A stretch of 64,000 nucleotides of DNA from DASQBT01 sp963746955 (lineage in GTDB: Bacteria > Pseudomonadota > Gammaproteobacteria > Burkholderiales > Thiobacillaceae), in NCBI GenBank assembly GCA_963746955.1, contig CAVVDR010000009.1, positions 124,001 through 188,000 of the forward strand, in the 5' to 3' direction. Shown piece after piece: positions 16,512 through 25,631 of this stretch. Position 1 is the stretch's first letter. Each line of letters begins with the position of its first letter. The notes under the pieces were generated by a model. The model was not told the DNA's origin and ran no database searches. It was given only the letters and a program-made list of their open reading frames with translations. The position numbers were made by a program, and so were the translations under genes.

Positions 16512-17789
16512 CTATTCCGGCGGCTGCAATGCCGTGCTTTGATCCAGCATGTGAATGTTCGAGCCGGCTTTTAACGTCATCGGCACGTCCCACATGTATT
16601 TTTGCGCGCCGGCACCCCCAAATGCCAGCGCGTAGTAGCGCCCGGGCGGAATGCCCGGAATCTCGATCTGCCCCTTTTCATTTGCACGACCTTTGGCTAC
16701 CGGGTTGGCAAAAATCGCCTGAAATCCGCGCTGGCATGCTTGTATATCATGTGCGCCACAGGCGTTGGTCCAGGCGGCTCGAGGTTTGGGGCCGGCAAAA
16801 CCTACGGTTGCAAGTGCTTCATCAATGCTCCTGGTTTCGAGCATCACGACGGTGCCACTCGCCGCAGTGAACGGGGCGGACGTCCCGGCAGCCGATGGTC
16901 GCACGTGGATCAGCAGGTTGAGCGTTGCCAAACCAGCATCGCCGGAAGCGGTCGGTGCTCGCGCCGGATGCTCACTGAGGCTCACGCGCTGGAGGATGCA
17001 ACCAAGTCGGCGGGCTTCCGCTTGATCACCGTGTATGTCGAATTCAAGCAGCGTGGTCCTCCTGGGGTCGGTTGGCACCATGACAACGCCGGAACTGTCA
17101 GCGTGATATTCATAGTGTGCGATGACATGCACGGCACCGCCATCATCAATCGAAACGTAATCCGCGGGTCGAAATTCCACCACCCTGCCATCGGCAAACA
17201 GGTGCTTGCACGTCGCGCCATATATATCGTTTGCCATGTTCTGCGCCATGGTGGTGTATTGCGACCCCAGCAAACCCGCAAAGGCGTTCACCTGTGCAGT
17301 TCCAACCGTTGCCGTATTGTCGGTGCCAACCAGGCGCCAGCGTCCAAGCAGCGGGTTCTTGTTGGGCGGCAGCCGTGGCGCGGTACGCCAGCTGGCTGCG
17401 GGGTCCGCGCCTCCACCACCGAACGAACCCGTCGCTGCCGCAGGGGGCTGACCTGGCTGTGGTTGTTGAGCCTCCTGCTGCTGATGTTGCTGGTACTCGT
17501 AGTCATTGGAATAAGGGCGCAGCTGTTGCGGGTTAAGGCGCTGCTGCTCCTCCTCATTGAAATCTGCGAGCAGCATGGGCCCATCCGCTAGCTGCCTCTC
17601 CGTCGCTGATTGCGCGCAGGCACCCCCTGATATGCCAACCAAGACCGTGACCAGCATCGTGGCTGCGAGGAAGGCCGAACGAGCCGGTTTGCCGCGCATA
17701 CCCTCCGGATCCACATCCGATGCTGCGAACACGGCCCTCACGAACTCGCTTAGGCGAATCTTGATTCGAGAAGGCGAAGACATGCTCAT
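16512..17789 (-). CDS. Secreted protein of unknown function, Gln-rich
   Basis: I do not recognise a named family. The 425-residue protein starts at an ATG preceded by GGGAGAAAG. A long N region precedes a hydrophobic segment ending in SGGACAQS, a probable signal peptide about 60 residues in. A Gln/Pro-rich linker follows (QQHQQQEAQQPQPGQPP). Then comes a globular part starting NPLLGRWRLVGTDN with AHYEYHADSSGVVMVPTD. The end has NEKGQIEIPGIPPGRYYALAFGG, which looks like a carboxypeptidase-regulatory or prealbumin-like beta domain. It probably works in the periplasm or at the surface. It stands alone between the PA2778 gene and the divergent cNMP-binding gene. Confidence 0.62.
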   Translation of the reverse strand: MSMSSPSRIKIRLSEFVRAVFAASDVDPEGMRGKPARSAFLAATMLVTVLVGISGGACAQSATERQLADGPMLLADFNEEEQQRLNPQQLRPYSNDYEYQQHQQQEAQQPQPGQPPAAATGSFGGGGADPAASWRTAPRLPPNKNPLLGRWRLVGTDNTATVGTAQVNAFAGLLGSQYTTMAQNMANDIYGATCKHLFADGRVVEFRPADYVSIDDGGAVHVIAHYEYHADSSGVVMVPTDPRRTTLLEFDIHGDQAEARRLGCILQRVSLSEHPARAPTASGDAGLATLNLLIHVRPSAAGTSAPFTAASGTVVMLETRSIDEALATVGFAGPKPRAAWTNACGAHDIQACQRGFQAIFANPVAKGRANEKGQIEIPGIPPGRYYALAFGGAGAQKYMWDVPMTLKAGSNIHMLDQSTALQPPE

Positions 17790-18163
17790 GACTTTCTCCC
17801 TGAAAACGACGCAGAAAAGTCTACGCGTATTCGGAGCATAGGCAAGTGGCAACTGACCGCTGCAGTCCGGCATTCCCGCCAAGCGAAATGACCGGCACAA
17901 GAAGGAACGCGGGACAGGGAAGCGGTCGCTCGAGCTGATTAACGCACCCCTGGCAGACGATGGCTCCATGCTGGCCTTTGCTGCACCATGCAGCGAACGA
18001 CAGGCAAGCTGGATGATTGGCCCGTCGTAGTGATGCGGCTTGGCGTCGCCGGGTCGGCCTGAACGAACGTTCGTACCTTGCTAAAATAATTCATTAAGGC
18101 GGTCAGGCTGGGCGTCTGGTCAGAGCGCCCCAATTCATGTGTGTCTAGAGCCCGAGGTGATCA
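17790..18163. promoter_or_regulatory. Divergent intergenic region with a 12-base palindrome
   Basis: No gene is visible in this gap. A perfect palindrome ACGAACGTTCGT (18063-18074) lies just upstream of a possible -10 hexamer TAAAAT (18082-18087) facing the cNMP-binding gene. Palindromes of this size at a promoter are typical repressor sites, for example of TetR-type regulators. No such regulator is encoded nearby, so the binding factor is unknown. Confidence 0.45.
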
Positions 18164-19018
18164 ATGGCCTGCAACCCTGATGTCCTTAAACAAGTTCAAC
18201 TATTCGCCTTGCTCGATGACGAAGAACTGGCCGTTCTTGCGAGCCAGGTTGAACTGCGCAATTTTGCGCCACGCCAGCGAATCTACAAGATCGGTGACCC
18301 AAGCGAGCGCGCCTTTATCATGGTGTCCGGCTCCGTTCGGGTTTCGACCATCGACGAAGACAACCAGGTCGTGCAACTGGATATGCCGACCCATGGCGAA
18401 GTATTCGGCTTCGCGTCAATGCTGGCACAGACTCCGCATCAGACCGAAGCCACTGCCATCGAGGAGACCGAATGCATTGAGGTGGACCTCCATGACATTA
18501 CCGTCCTGATAAGGAAGAAACCTGACGCCGGTCTGGACCTGCTGACGGTAATGGGCAAGCAGTTTCATGGCGCGGAACGACTTGTTCGACTCCGCGCCGC
18601 GCGCAACCCCAACGATGTGATCGAGGAGGCAGAAACCCTCGGCGAACGGGTTGCCGACGTGGTGGCGTCCTTCGGCGGTTCCTGGACGTTCATCATCACG
18701 TTTGCCGTGGTCCTCATCGTGTACTCGAGTATCAACGTCGAGCTCGGGCACAAGGCATGGGACCCTTATCCCTTCATCCTGCTTAATCTCTTTCTCTCGA
18801 TGCTGGCCGCAATCCAAGCGCCCGTCATCATGATGAGTCAGAACCGCCAGGACAAGAAGGATCGGCTGCGCAGTGAGCTTGATTTCGACGTCAATCGCCG
18901 GGCGCATGCTGAAATCCAGGGCCTCGCCCACAGGATCAACCTTCTGCACGACAAGATCGAAGATGTGGGTGACATCCTGCGCAAGCCAAAGGATAACTCG
19001 ACGACACTGAGCGACTGA
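18164..19018 (+). CDS. Cyclic nucleotide-binding domain fused to DUF1003 membrane domain
   Basis: The protein has 284 residues. Residues 8-130 form a CRP-type cyclic nucleotide-binding domain (LFALLDDEELAVLASQVEL, then AFIMVSGSVRVS and GEVFGFASMLAQTPHQTEA). No helix-turn-helix follows. Residues 150-265 are a DUF1003 domain: ERVADVVASFGGSWTFIITF, a second membrane helix, then the typical IQAPVIMMSQNRQDKKDRLRS-type block. The C terminus is charged and likely helical. This suggests a membrane protein gated by a nucleotide or anion ligand, but no activity is established for DUF1003. The pocket motif differs from the classic cAMP consensus RxA/S, so the ligand is uncertain. Confidence 0.87.
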   Translation: MACNPDVLKQVQLFALLDDEELAVLASQVELRNFAPRQRIYKIGDPSERAFIMVSGSVRVSTIDEDNQVVQLDMPTHGEVFGFASMLAQTPHQTEATAIEETECIEVDLHDITVLIRKKPDAGLDLLTVMGKQFHGAERLVRLRAARNPNDVIEEAETLGERVADVVASFGGSWTFIITFAVVLIVYSSINVELGHKAWDPYPFILLNLFLSMLAAIQAPVIMMSQNRQDKKDRLRSELDFDVNRRAHAEIQGLAHRINLLHDKIEDVGDILRKPKDNSTTLSD

Positions 19019-19297
19019 CTTGGCCGAGGTCAGATACCACCGGGGGCTAACCTCTATGCGTTACGGACCTGGTGGTCAATCGCGGCAGAGCCTGCTCCAT
19101 GCCCGATTGCAATTGGTCAGAATCCGGTGGCTCATAGGCTTGCTCGGGATCGATCCTGATTATTCAATTCTGCCGGCCCGTGTCTTCCTGGTCACCGTGG
19201 ATTTATCGAATAGATCAGCGTCCCTCTAAGGCTTCTAATCTCGGTTCAGACGGGAGTAAGCTGGCGGAACTACCCCCAAAGCACACAGGACTTGAAC

Positions 19298-20413
19298 ATG
19301 CTGATCGGCATTCCCAAGGAAATCAAGAACCACGAATACCGGGTTGCAGTCACACCGGCGGGCGTCCGGCAACTGGTCAACGCCGGCCACAGGGTGCGGG
19401 TCCAATCCGGCGCCGCGTCCCGCATCGGCTATCAGGACGCGGACTATGCGGCCGCGCGGGCGGAGATTGTGCCGGCTGCCCGGACAGTTTACGCGGCTGA
19501 GCTGATCGTCAAAGTCAAGGAGCCGCAGGCTGAGGAAGTGGCACTGCTGCATGAAGGCCAGATCGTTTTCAGCTATCTGCACCTGGCGGCGGAACCGGAG
19601 CTGACCCGCGCTTTGTTGGACCGGAAGGTCACCGGCATCGCATTTGAAACCGTGACCGACAGCACCGGCGGCCTGCCGCTGCTGGTGCCGATGTCGGCCC
19701 TGGCCGGGCGAATCGCCGTGCAGGCTGGGGCTCAGGCATTGACCATGGCGGGCGGCGGACGCGGCGTATTATTGCCGGGCGTTCCCGGGGTCGCCCACGG
19801 ACGGGTGGTGGTCATTGGCGGGGGCACGGTGGGCATGAACGCCGCCCAGGTCGCCTCGGGCATGGGAGCCGAGGTGATCGTACTGGACCGCAGCCCACAC
19901 AAGCTTGCCTATATTGACCAGGTGTTCCGCGGCCGCATCAAGACCATTCTCTCCACGCCGGAATCCGTGACCAAGTGGTCCGCCTGCGCCGATCTGCTGA
20001 TTGGCGCAGTGCTCAATCCAGGCGCGCTGGCACCCCGGCTGCTGACCCGCAAGCACATTTCCTCGATGGCGGAAGGGTCGGCTTTTGTCGATGTTTCCAT
20101 CGACCAGGGCGGCATTGCCGAAACCTCGCGCCCCACCACCCATACCGCCCCCACTTACATCGAGGAGGGGGTGGTGCATTATTGCGTCACCAACATGCCT
20201 GCGGCCTGCTCCCGCACCGCCACCCAGGCCCTGGCACCCCTGGTATTGCCCTATGCCCTGGCCCTGGCGGACAAGGGGCTGAACGCCCTGGCGGACGACC
20301 TTCAGTTGCGCGCGGGCCTCAACCTGCACCGCGGACATCTGACCCACCCCGTCGTTGCAGCCGCCCTGGGCCTGCCTGCGATTGGAGCGATCGAAAAGCT
20401 CAAGCCATCCTGA
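19298..20413 (+). CDS. ald: Alanine dehydrogenase
   Basis: This 371-residue enzyme reversibly deaminates L-alanine to pyruvate with NAD+. The N terminus MLIGIPKEIKNHEYRVAVTP is the family hallmark, including the catalytic Lys region. VVVIGGGTVGMNAAQVASGM is the NAD-binding loop, and the motif SMAEGSAFVDVSIDQGG with the catalytic Asp follows. I chose the ATG at 19298 with AGGA upstream rather than the TTG at 19292. It precedes the rnf genes but is separated by its own gap and promoter. It could let the cell use or dispose of alanine and recycle NADH. Confidence 0.95.
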   Translation: MLIGIPKEIKNHEYRVAVTPAGVRQLVNAGHRVRVQSGAASRIGYQDADYAAARAEIVPAARTVYAAELIVKVKEPQAEEVALLHEGQIVFSYLHLAAEPELTRALLDRKVTGIAFETVTDSTGGLPLLVPMSALAGRIAVQAGAQALTMAGGGRGVLLPGVPGVAHGRVVVIGGGTVGMNAAQVASGMGAEVIVLDRSPHKLAYIDQVFRGRIKTILSTPESVTKWSACADLLIGAVLNPGALAPRLLTRKHISSMAEGSAFVDVSIDQGGIAETSRPTTHTAPTYIEEGVVHYCVTNMPAACSRTATQALAPLVLPYALALADKGLNALADDLQLRAGLNLHRGHLTHPVVAAALGLPAIGAIEKLKPS

Positions 20414-20421
20414 GTGTGTGG

Positions 20422-20450
20422 TTGAGGGTAGTGCGATCTAAGCGGATAAT
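20422..20450 (+). promoter_or_regulatory. Predicted promoter of the rnf operon
   Basis: TTGAGG and GATAAT are separated by exactly 17 bases, ending 29 bases before the rnfA start. This is a good sigma-70 match in the only gap upstream of the operon. It is a prediction from sequence alone. Confidence 0.55.
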
Positions 20451-20479
20451 TACACGTCCTCATAACGTTCCGTCCAGCC

Positions 20480-21058
20480 TTGGAATACCTGTTGATCATG
20501 CTGGGCACGGTGTTCGTCAACAACATCGTCCTGGCCAAAATTCTGGGCCTGTGTCCCTTCATGGGGGTTTCGAAAAAACTCGAGACCGCGATATCCATGG
20601 GCCTGGCCACCACGTTTGTGCTGACCCTGGCATCCGGCGCCAGTTACCTGATCAGCGAATACGTGCTCGGCACCCAACTGTTCTACCTGCGCACCTTGTC
20701 CTTCATCGTGGTCATCGCCGGCATCGTGCAGTTCACCGAGATGATCATCCATAAAACCAGCCCCATTCTGTATCAGGTTTTGGGCATTTACCTGCCCCTG
20801 ATCACCACTAACTGCGCCGTGCTGGGCATTCCGCTGCTCAACGTGCAGGCGCGCCACAACTTTGTCGAGTCCCTGTTTTTCGGCATGGGCGGCGCCTTGG
20901 GTTTTACCCTGGCGCTTATCCTGTTTGCGGGCATCCGGGAAAAACTGGAAGGTGCTGATGTACCCAAGCCTTTTCAGGGAGTCAGCATCGCGATGGTCAC
21001 CGCCGGGCTGATGAGCCTGGCATTCATGGGTTTTGCCGGGCTGATCAATCTCAGATAA
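20480..21058 (+). CDS. rnfA: Rnf complex subunit RnfA
   Basis: RnfA is an integral membrane subunit of the Rnf ion-pumping ferredoxin:NAD oxidoreductase. The 192-residue product aligns over its full length: EYLLIMLGTVFVNNIVLAKI, then LGLCPFMGVSKKLETA, then MGLATTFVLTLASGASYLIS. The conserved Cys in LGLCPF and a second in TTNCAVLG are present (the half-membrane cluster cysteines). It has six membrane helices. The likely start is a TTG at 20480, because the family begins at this point, although no good Shine-Dalgarno sequence is visible. The ATG at 20498 would cut the first helix. It overlaps rnfB by one base. Confidence 0.95.
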   Translation: MEYLLIMLGTVFVNNIVLAKILGLCPFMGVSKKLETAISMGLATTFVLTLASGASYLISEYVLGTQLFYLRTLSFIVVIAGIVQFTEMIIHKTSPILYQVLGIYLPLITTNCAVLGIPLLNVQARHNFVESLFFGMGGALGFTLALILFAGIREKLEGADVPKPFQGVSIAMVTAGLMSLAFMGFAGLINLR

Positions 21059-21609
21059 TGCTTGAAGCAATCTTGGTCATGGCCGGCATCGGCATCATCG
21101 TGGGCGCCGTCCTGGGGTTTTCCGCCATCCGCTTCAAGGTCGAGGGCGACCCGCTGGTGGAAAAGATCGACGCGATCCTGCCCCAGACGCAGTGCGGGCA
21201 GTGCGGATTTCCCGGCTGCAGGCCCTATGCCACGGCAATCGCCAAGAGTGAAGCCGATATCAATCAATGCCCGCCCGGCGGGGAGGACGGCATCCGCAAA
21301 CTGTCGGAATTGCTGGGGGTGGAATTCAAGCCGCTCAATGCCGAGCATGGCCAGCCCAAGCCAAAGAGCGTGGCGCACATCGACGAGAATCTGTGCATCG
21401 GCTGCACGCTGTGCCTGCAAGCCTGTCCGGTGGATGCCATCGTCGGCGCGGCCAAACATATGCACACCGTCGTCGCCAGCGAGTGCACCGGCTGTGAACT
21501 GTGCTTGAGCCCCTGCCCGGTCGACTGCATCGCCATGGTGCCGATCGCGGAAGAGCTGAGCAGTTGGAAGTGGAAGTATCCGCAGATCCGCATCAGGTCC
21601 GCCGCATGA
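21058..21609 (+). CDS. rnfB: Rnf complex iron-sulfur subunit RnfB
   Basis: This 183-residue subunit has an N-terminal membrane anchor (ILVMAGIGIIVGAVLGF). A 4Fe-4S domain of the Fe-S type follows (LPQTQCGQCGFPGC, then NQCPPGG). Two ferredoxin motifs come next, CIGCTLCLQACPVDAIVG and CTGCELCLSPCPVDCIAM. RnfB passes electrons between soluble ferredoxin and the membrane subunits. It ends in an ATGA overlap with rnfC, so translation is coupled. Length and motifs are typical of proteobacterial RnfB. Confidence 0.96.
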   Translation: MLEAILVMAGIGIIVGAVLGFSAIRFKVEGDPLVEKIDAILPQTQCGQCGFPGCRPYATAIAKSEADINQCPPGGEDGIRKLSELLGVEFKPLNAEHGQPKPKSVAHIDENLCIGCTLCLQACPVDAIVGAAKHMHTVVASECTGCELCLSPCPVDCIAMVPIAEELSSWKWKYPQIRIRSAA

Positions 21610-23264
21610 GGGAGCTATACCAGTTTAACGGCGGCGTACATCCGCCGGAACACAAGGACGATTCCTCGGCCAAGCCGATTCATCCGGCCTTCGTTCCGCA
21701 CAAGCTCATCGTGCCGGTGCGCCAGCACATCGGCCAGCCCGCCAAGCCCATCGTGGCAATGGGCGAGCGGGTGCTCAAGGGCCAGATGATCGGCAAGCCG
21801 GACGGTTATGTCTCCACCGCCGTCCACGCACCCAGTTCGGGGACCGTGACCGCCATCGGCATGGAACCGGTGCCCCATCCTTCCGGCTTGCCCGACCTGT
21901 GCATCAGCATCGAAACCGATGGCATGGATGAGTGGGTCGAGCACCGCCCGATCGATTACTTGAACCTGGACCCCAGCGCGCTGCGCAATCAATTGCGCGA
22001 CTTGGGCCTCGCAGGCTTGGGGGGGGCGGTGTTTCCCAGCTACATCAAGCTCAATCCGGGCGCCGAGCAAAAGGTTCCCACCCTGATCCTCAATGGCGGC
22101 GAATGCGAACCCTGGATCACCTGCGATGATCGGCTGATGCGCGAGCGCGCGATGGAAGTACTGCAGGGCGCGGCCGTAATGCGTCACATGCTGCACTCCG
22201 ACCTGGTCCTGGTGGGGATCGAGGACAACAAGCCGGAAGCCATCGCGGCAATGAAAGCGGCGGCACAAGGCCTGCCGTTCGCGTGCGAAGTGGTGGCGGT
22301 GCCCACGCGCTATCCCGGCGGCGGAGCCAAACAACTCACCAAAACGCTGACGGGCAAGGAGGCGCCGTGGAACGGCCGCTCTACCGACATCGGGGTGCAG
22401 GTGTTCAACGTCGGTACCGCCTATGCCCTGGCCCGGGCGGTGTTCCATGGCGAACCCCTGATATCGCGCCTGGTCACGGTGACCGGCAACGTGCTGCGTC
22501 CGCAGAATTTCGAAGTGCTGATCGGCACGCCGATGGATGAACTGATCGTCCATGCGGGCGAGCGGGACAGCATGACCGGCATCATCATGGGTGGTCCCAT
22601 GATGGGTTTTGAAGTGTCGCAACCGCGTGTGCCCGTGGTCAAGGCCACCAACTGCCTGCTGGCCATGTCGACGGAATTGTTTCCGGCCAAACCGCCGCCC
22701 ATGCCCTGCATACGTTGCGGCGCCTGCGCGCAGGCCTGCCCGGCCGATCTGCAACCGCAGGACCTGTACTGGTTTGCCAGGTCGCGCAACTTCGGCCGAG
22801 CCCAGGAATTGCATCTGTTCGACTGCATCGAGTGCGGGTGCTGCACCTACGTTTGCCCCAGCCACCTCCCCCTGGTGGAGTACTACCGCTTCGCCAAGAG
22901 CGAAATCTGGGCGCGGGAGAAAGAGAAGAAGGCCGCCGACCTGGCGCGCGGGCGCCACGAATTCCGCCTGTTCCGCGAAGACCGGGAAAAACAGGAACGG
23001 GCGGAGAAGCATGCTGCCAAGTCCCAGGCAAAGAAAGAGGAATTGGCCGGCGCCGGCACTAGTCTGGATGCCGAAGCCGCCAAGAAGAAAGCCCTGATCG
23101 ATGCTGCCCTGGCGCGGGCCCAGGCGAAGAAGGAAGGCGTCGCGCCCAAGAACGTCGTCGACCTCACGCCTGAGCAACACGAGGAGATTAAAGAGATTGA
23201 AGCACGCCGGGCCAAGATACGCGAGATTGCCAAGCAGCCGGTAGAACCGGAACGACACCTATAG
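21606..23264 (+). CDS. rnfC: Rnf complex NADH-binding subunit RnfC
   Basis: I place the start at the ATG at 21606 inside the rnfB stop, giving 552 residues. The N terminus MRELYQFNGGVHPPEHK is typical. NADH/FMN motifs appear as GLAGLGGAVFPSYIKLNP and LILNGGECEPWITCDDRLM. Two 4Fe-4S sites follow: CIRCGACAQACPADLQP and CIECGCCTYVCPSHLPLV. The C-terminal 110 residues are a charged coiled coil rich in Lys, Glu and Ala, as in other proteobacterial RnfC proteins. RnfC is the peripheral subunit that exchanges electrons with NAD(H). rnfD follows after 14 bases. Confidence 0.96.
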   Translation: MRELYQFNGGVHPPEHKDDSSAKPIHPAFVPHKLIVPVRQHIGQPAKPIVAMGERVLKGQMIGKPDGYVSTAVHAPSSGTVTAIGMEPVPHPSGLPDLCISIETDGMDEWVEHRPIDYLNLDPSALRNQLRDLGLAGLGGAVFPSYIKLNPGAEQKVPTLILNGGECEPWITCDDRLMRERAMEVLQGAAVMRHMLHSDLVLVGIEDNKPEAIAAMKAAAQGLPFACEVVAVPTRYPGGGAKQLTKTLTGKEAPWNGRSTDIGVQVFNVGTAYALARAVFHGEPLISRLVTVTGNVLRPQNFEVLIGTPMDELIVHAGERDSMTGIIMGGPMMGFEVSQPRVPVVKATNCLLAMSTELFPAKPPPMPCIRCGACAQACPADLQPQDLYWFARSRNFGRAQELHLFDCIECGCCTYVCPSHLPLVEYYRFAKSEIWAREKEKKAADLARGRHEFRLFREDREKQERAEKHAAKSQAKKEELAGAGTSLDAEAAKKKALIDAALARAQAKKEGVAPKNVVDLTPEQHEEIKEIEARRAKIREIAKQPVEPERHL

Positions 23265-23278
23265 GAAAATGCGGCCCG

Positions 23279-24286
23279 ATGTCCTTTATCCTCAAACAAG
23301 ACAGCGTTTCCCTGGTCATGCTCAAGGTGCTCGGCGCCTTGTTGCCCGGCATCGTCGCCTACGCTTGGCTAATCGGCCCCGGCATACTCATCAACCTGTG
23401 CGTTGCCAGCCTCGCCGCGCTGGGCTTCGAGGCCGTTATGCTGCGGCTGCGCGGCTATCCGGTGAAGCCATTTCTGACGGATTACAGCGCCGTCGTCACT
23501 GCCTGGCTGCTGGCCTTGTCGCTGCCGCCCCTCGCGCCCTGGTGGCTGACCGTCACGGGCGTGTTATTCGCCATCGTGGTGGCCAAGCACCTGTACGGCG
23601 GCCTGGGGCAGAACGTATTCAATCCGGCCATGGTGGGCTTTGCCGTCCTGCTCATTTCCTTTCCCGTACCGATGACCCAGTGGTCCCTGCCTCTGGCGCT
23701 CGCGCATCATCCGCTGGGAGTCGGGGAGAGCCTTAACTACATTCTCGGCGGGGGTCTGCCCTCGGGGGTCAGGCTCGATGCCATTGCGCAGGCCACGCCC
23801 CTGGATGCGCTGCGCACCCAGTTAATGCAGCAACATACCCTGCAGGAGATCATGGGTGAGTCCATCTTCGGCGGCATCGGCGGCACAGGGTGGGAATGGA
23901 TCGCCGCCATGTATCTGCTGGGTGGCCTCGTCCTCTGGGTCATGCGTATTATCACCTGGCACGTGCCGGTGGCCTTCCTTGCCGGCGTCTGGCTCACCGC
24001 CGGCTTTCTGCATTTTGCCGATACCGGCCGCAATGCACCGCCCTGGTTCCAGATCGCCACGCCCTCCGCCATGCTGGGCGCGTTCTTCATTGCCACCGAT
24101 CCGGTCTCGGGTTCGTCCACCCCGCTCGGCAAAATCATTTTTGGCGCGGGCGCGGGCTTCCTGACTGTGCTGATCCGGGCGTTTGGGGGCTATCCAGACG
24201 GCGTAGCGTTTTCCATCCTGTTAATGAACATCTGCGCGCCGCTGATCGATGCCTACACCCAGCCCAAGGTGTTCGGCGAGAAATGA
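23279..24286 (+). CDS. rnfD: Rnf complex FMN-binding membrane subunit RnfD
   Basis: The 335-residue membrane protein belongs to the NqrB/RnfD family. Early helices include VKPFLTDYSAVVTAWLLALS, and VAKHLYGGLGQNVFNPAMVG is the conserved box. The covalent FMN site is in IATDPVSGSSTPLGK, where the Thr is the expected attachment residue. Later RAFGGYPDGVAFSILLMNIC is also typical. It carries electrons and is part of the ion channel. The stop overlaps the rnfG start, so the subunits are made together. Confidence 0.95.
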   Translation: MSFILKQDSVSLVMLKVLGALLPGIVAYAWLIGPGILINLCVASLAALGFEAVMLRLRGYPVKPFLTDYSAVVTAWLLALSLPPLAPWWLTVTGVLFAIVVAKHLYGGLGQNVFNPAMVGFAVLLISFPVPMTQWSLPLALAHHPLGVGESLNYILGGGLPSGVRLDAIAQATPLDALRTQLMQQHTLQEIMGESIFGGIGGTGWEWIAAMYLLGGLVLWVMRIITWHVPVAFLAGVWLTAGFLHFADTGRNAPPWFQIATPSAMLGAFFIATDPVSGSSTPLGKIIFGAGAGFLTVLIRAFGGYPDGVAFSILLMNICAPLIDAYTQPKVFGEK

Positions 24287-24942
24287 GCCTCCTGACCTCC
24301 GCCACGCGCAACGCTACCCGCACCGGCCTGATTCTGCTGGTGTTCGCCCTGGTGGGCACCGCTGCGCTGGCCTGGACCTTTGGGCTGACGCATCCGGCCA
24401 TTGAAGCGAGCGAAAAGGCGGAGAAGCTCAGGTTGCTCAATCAAGTTATGCCGCGCGCGCTGTACGACAATGACCTGATTGGCAGCCAGCGCGAGTTGCC
24501 CGCCGCCGACTTGCTGGGTACCAGCCAACCGTCGGCCTTCTGGACCGCTCGTAAGAACGGGCGGATCATCGGACTGGTGCTGGAGGCCATTGCCCCCGAC
24601 GGCTACGGCGGCGACATTTCCCTGCTGGTCGGGCTCAGCGTTGCCGGCGACATCCTCGGCGTGCGCGTGACCGCGCACCACGAAACGCCGGGCCTGGGTG
24701 ACTACATCGACATTGCCAAGAGCGACTGGATCCGCAGTTTCGACGGCCACTCGCTGACCCGGCCAGCGGCTAAACTATGGAAGGTGAAGAAGGATGGCGG
24801 CGCGTTTGACTCCGTAGCCGGGGCAACCATCACGCCTCGCGCCGTGGTCAAGGCGGTGCGCGGTGCCCTGGAGTATGCGACCAAGCACCGCGCTGAACTC
24901 TTGGGCACGCCACCTTCTCCAACCCAGGAGCAGACACCATGA
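24283..24942 (+). CDS. rnfG: Rnf complex FMN subunit RnfG
   Basis: The start is the ATG at 24283, overlapping rnfD by 4 bases, which gives 219 residues. One membrane helix (TGLILLVFALVGTAALAWTF) anchors a periplasmic domain. The covalent FMN motif is SVAGATITPRAVV, where the second Thr is the usual attachment site. GYGGDISLLVGLSVAGDILG and HHETPGLGD are family blocks. RnfG transfers electrons to RnfD. It overlaps rnfE by 4 bases. Confidence 0.95.
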   Translation: MSLLTSATRNATRTGLILLVFALVGTAALAWTFGLTHPAIEASEKAEKLRLLNQVMPRALYDNDLIGSQRELPAADLLGTSQPSAFWTARKNGRIIGLVLEAIAPDGYGGDISLLVGLSVAGDILGVRVTAHHETPGLGDYIDIAKSDWIRSFDGHSLTRPAAKLWKVKKDGGAFDSVAGATITPRAVVKAVRGALEYATKHRAELLGTPPSPTQEQTP

Positions 24943-25631
24943 ACAAGCAGGAAGCTTTCACCATCTTTCAGGACGGCCTGTGGAAGAAGAACCCAGGCGT
25001 TGTTCAGTTACTTGGTCTCTGTCCGACGCTGGCCATGAGCAACAGCGTGGTCAATGCCCTGGGCCTGGGTCTGGCCACGGTGTTCGTCATGGCAGGCTCC
25101 AACGCAATGGTGGCCGCGGTGCGCAATATGGTGCCGCACGAGATTCGCATTCCCGTGTTCATCCTGATCATTGCCAGCCTGGTGACCATCGTGGACCTGC
25201 TGTTCAACGCCTTCGCCCATCCGCTTTACCTGGTGCTGGGAATCTTTATCCCCCTGATCGTCACCAACTGCATCGTGCTGGCCCGCGCGGATGCGTTTGC
25301 GGCCAAGAACAAGATTGGCCCCGCTATCTTCGACGGCGCTTTCATGGGCCTGGGCTTGACCGCGGTGCTGACCGTCCTGGGCGCGCTGCGCGAAATCACC
25401 GGCAAGGGTACCCTGCTGTCCGGAATCGACCTCGCCTTCGGCCCCGATGCCAAGACATGGGTCATTCATGTGCTGCCCGACTACAAGGGCTTCCTGCTCG
25501 CCATCCTGCCACCAGGCGCCTTCCTCGGATTGGGCCTGCTCATCGCCCTGCGCAACTGGCTCGATCAGCGCGCGCTGCAACGCGCCCAACAGCGGACGGG
25601 AGTTGCCGCGGCCTCCGCGCAGGCTGCATGA
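24939..25631 (+). CDS. rnfE: Rnf complex subunit RnfE
   Basis: This 230-residue membrane subunit is homologous to RnfA. It opens FQDGLWKKNPGVVQLLGLCP with the conserved Cys, and the second Cys lies in IVTNCIVLARADAFA. Six hydrophobic helices are visible. RnfA and RnfE form the pseudo-symmetric core that holds the membrane Fe-S cluster. It is the last rnf gene. Its stop overlaps the start of a small basic protein (ATGA), so that gene belongs to the same transcript. Confidence 0.95.
   Translation: MNKQEAFTIFQDGLWKKNPGVVQLLGLCPTLAMSNSVVNALGLGLATVFVMAGSNAMVAAVRNMVPHEIRIPVFILIIASLVTIVDLLFNAFAHPLYLVLGIFIPLIVTNCIVLARADAFAAKNKIGPAIFDGAFMGLGLTAVLTVLGALREITGKGTLLSGIDLAFGPDAKTWVIHVLPDYKGFLLAILPPGAFLGLGLLIALRNWLDQRALQRAQQRTGVAAASAQAA

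Noticed and set aside
21615..23258. A 547-codon open frame on the minus strand opposite rnfC
   Set aside because: It is the antisense shadow of rnfC, has no ribosome site and no recognisable motif.
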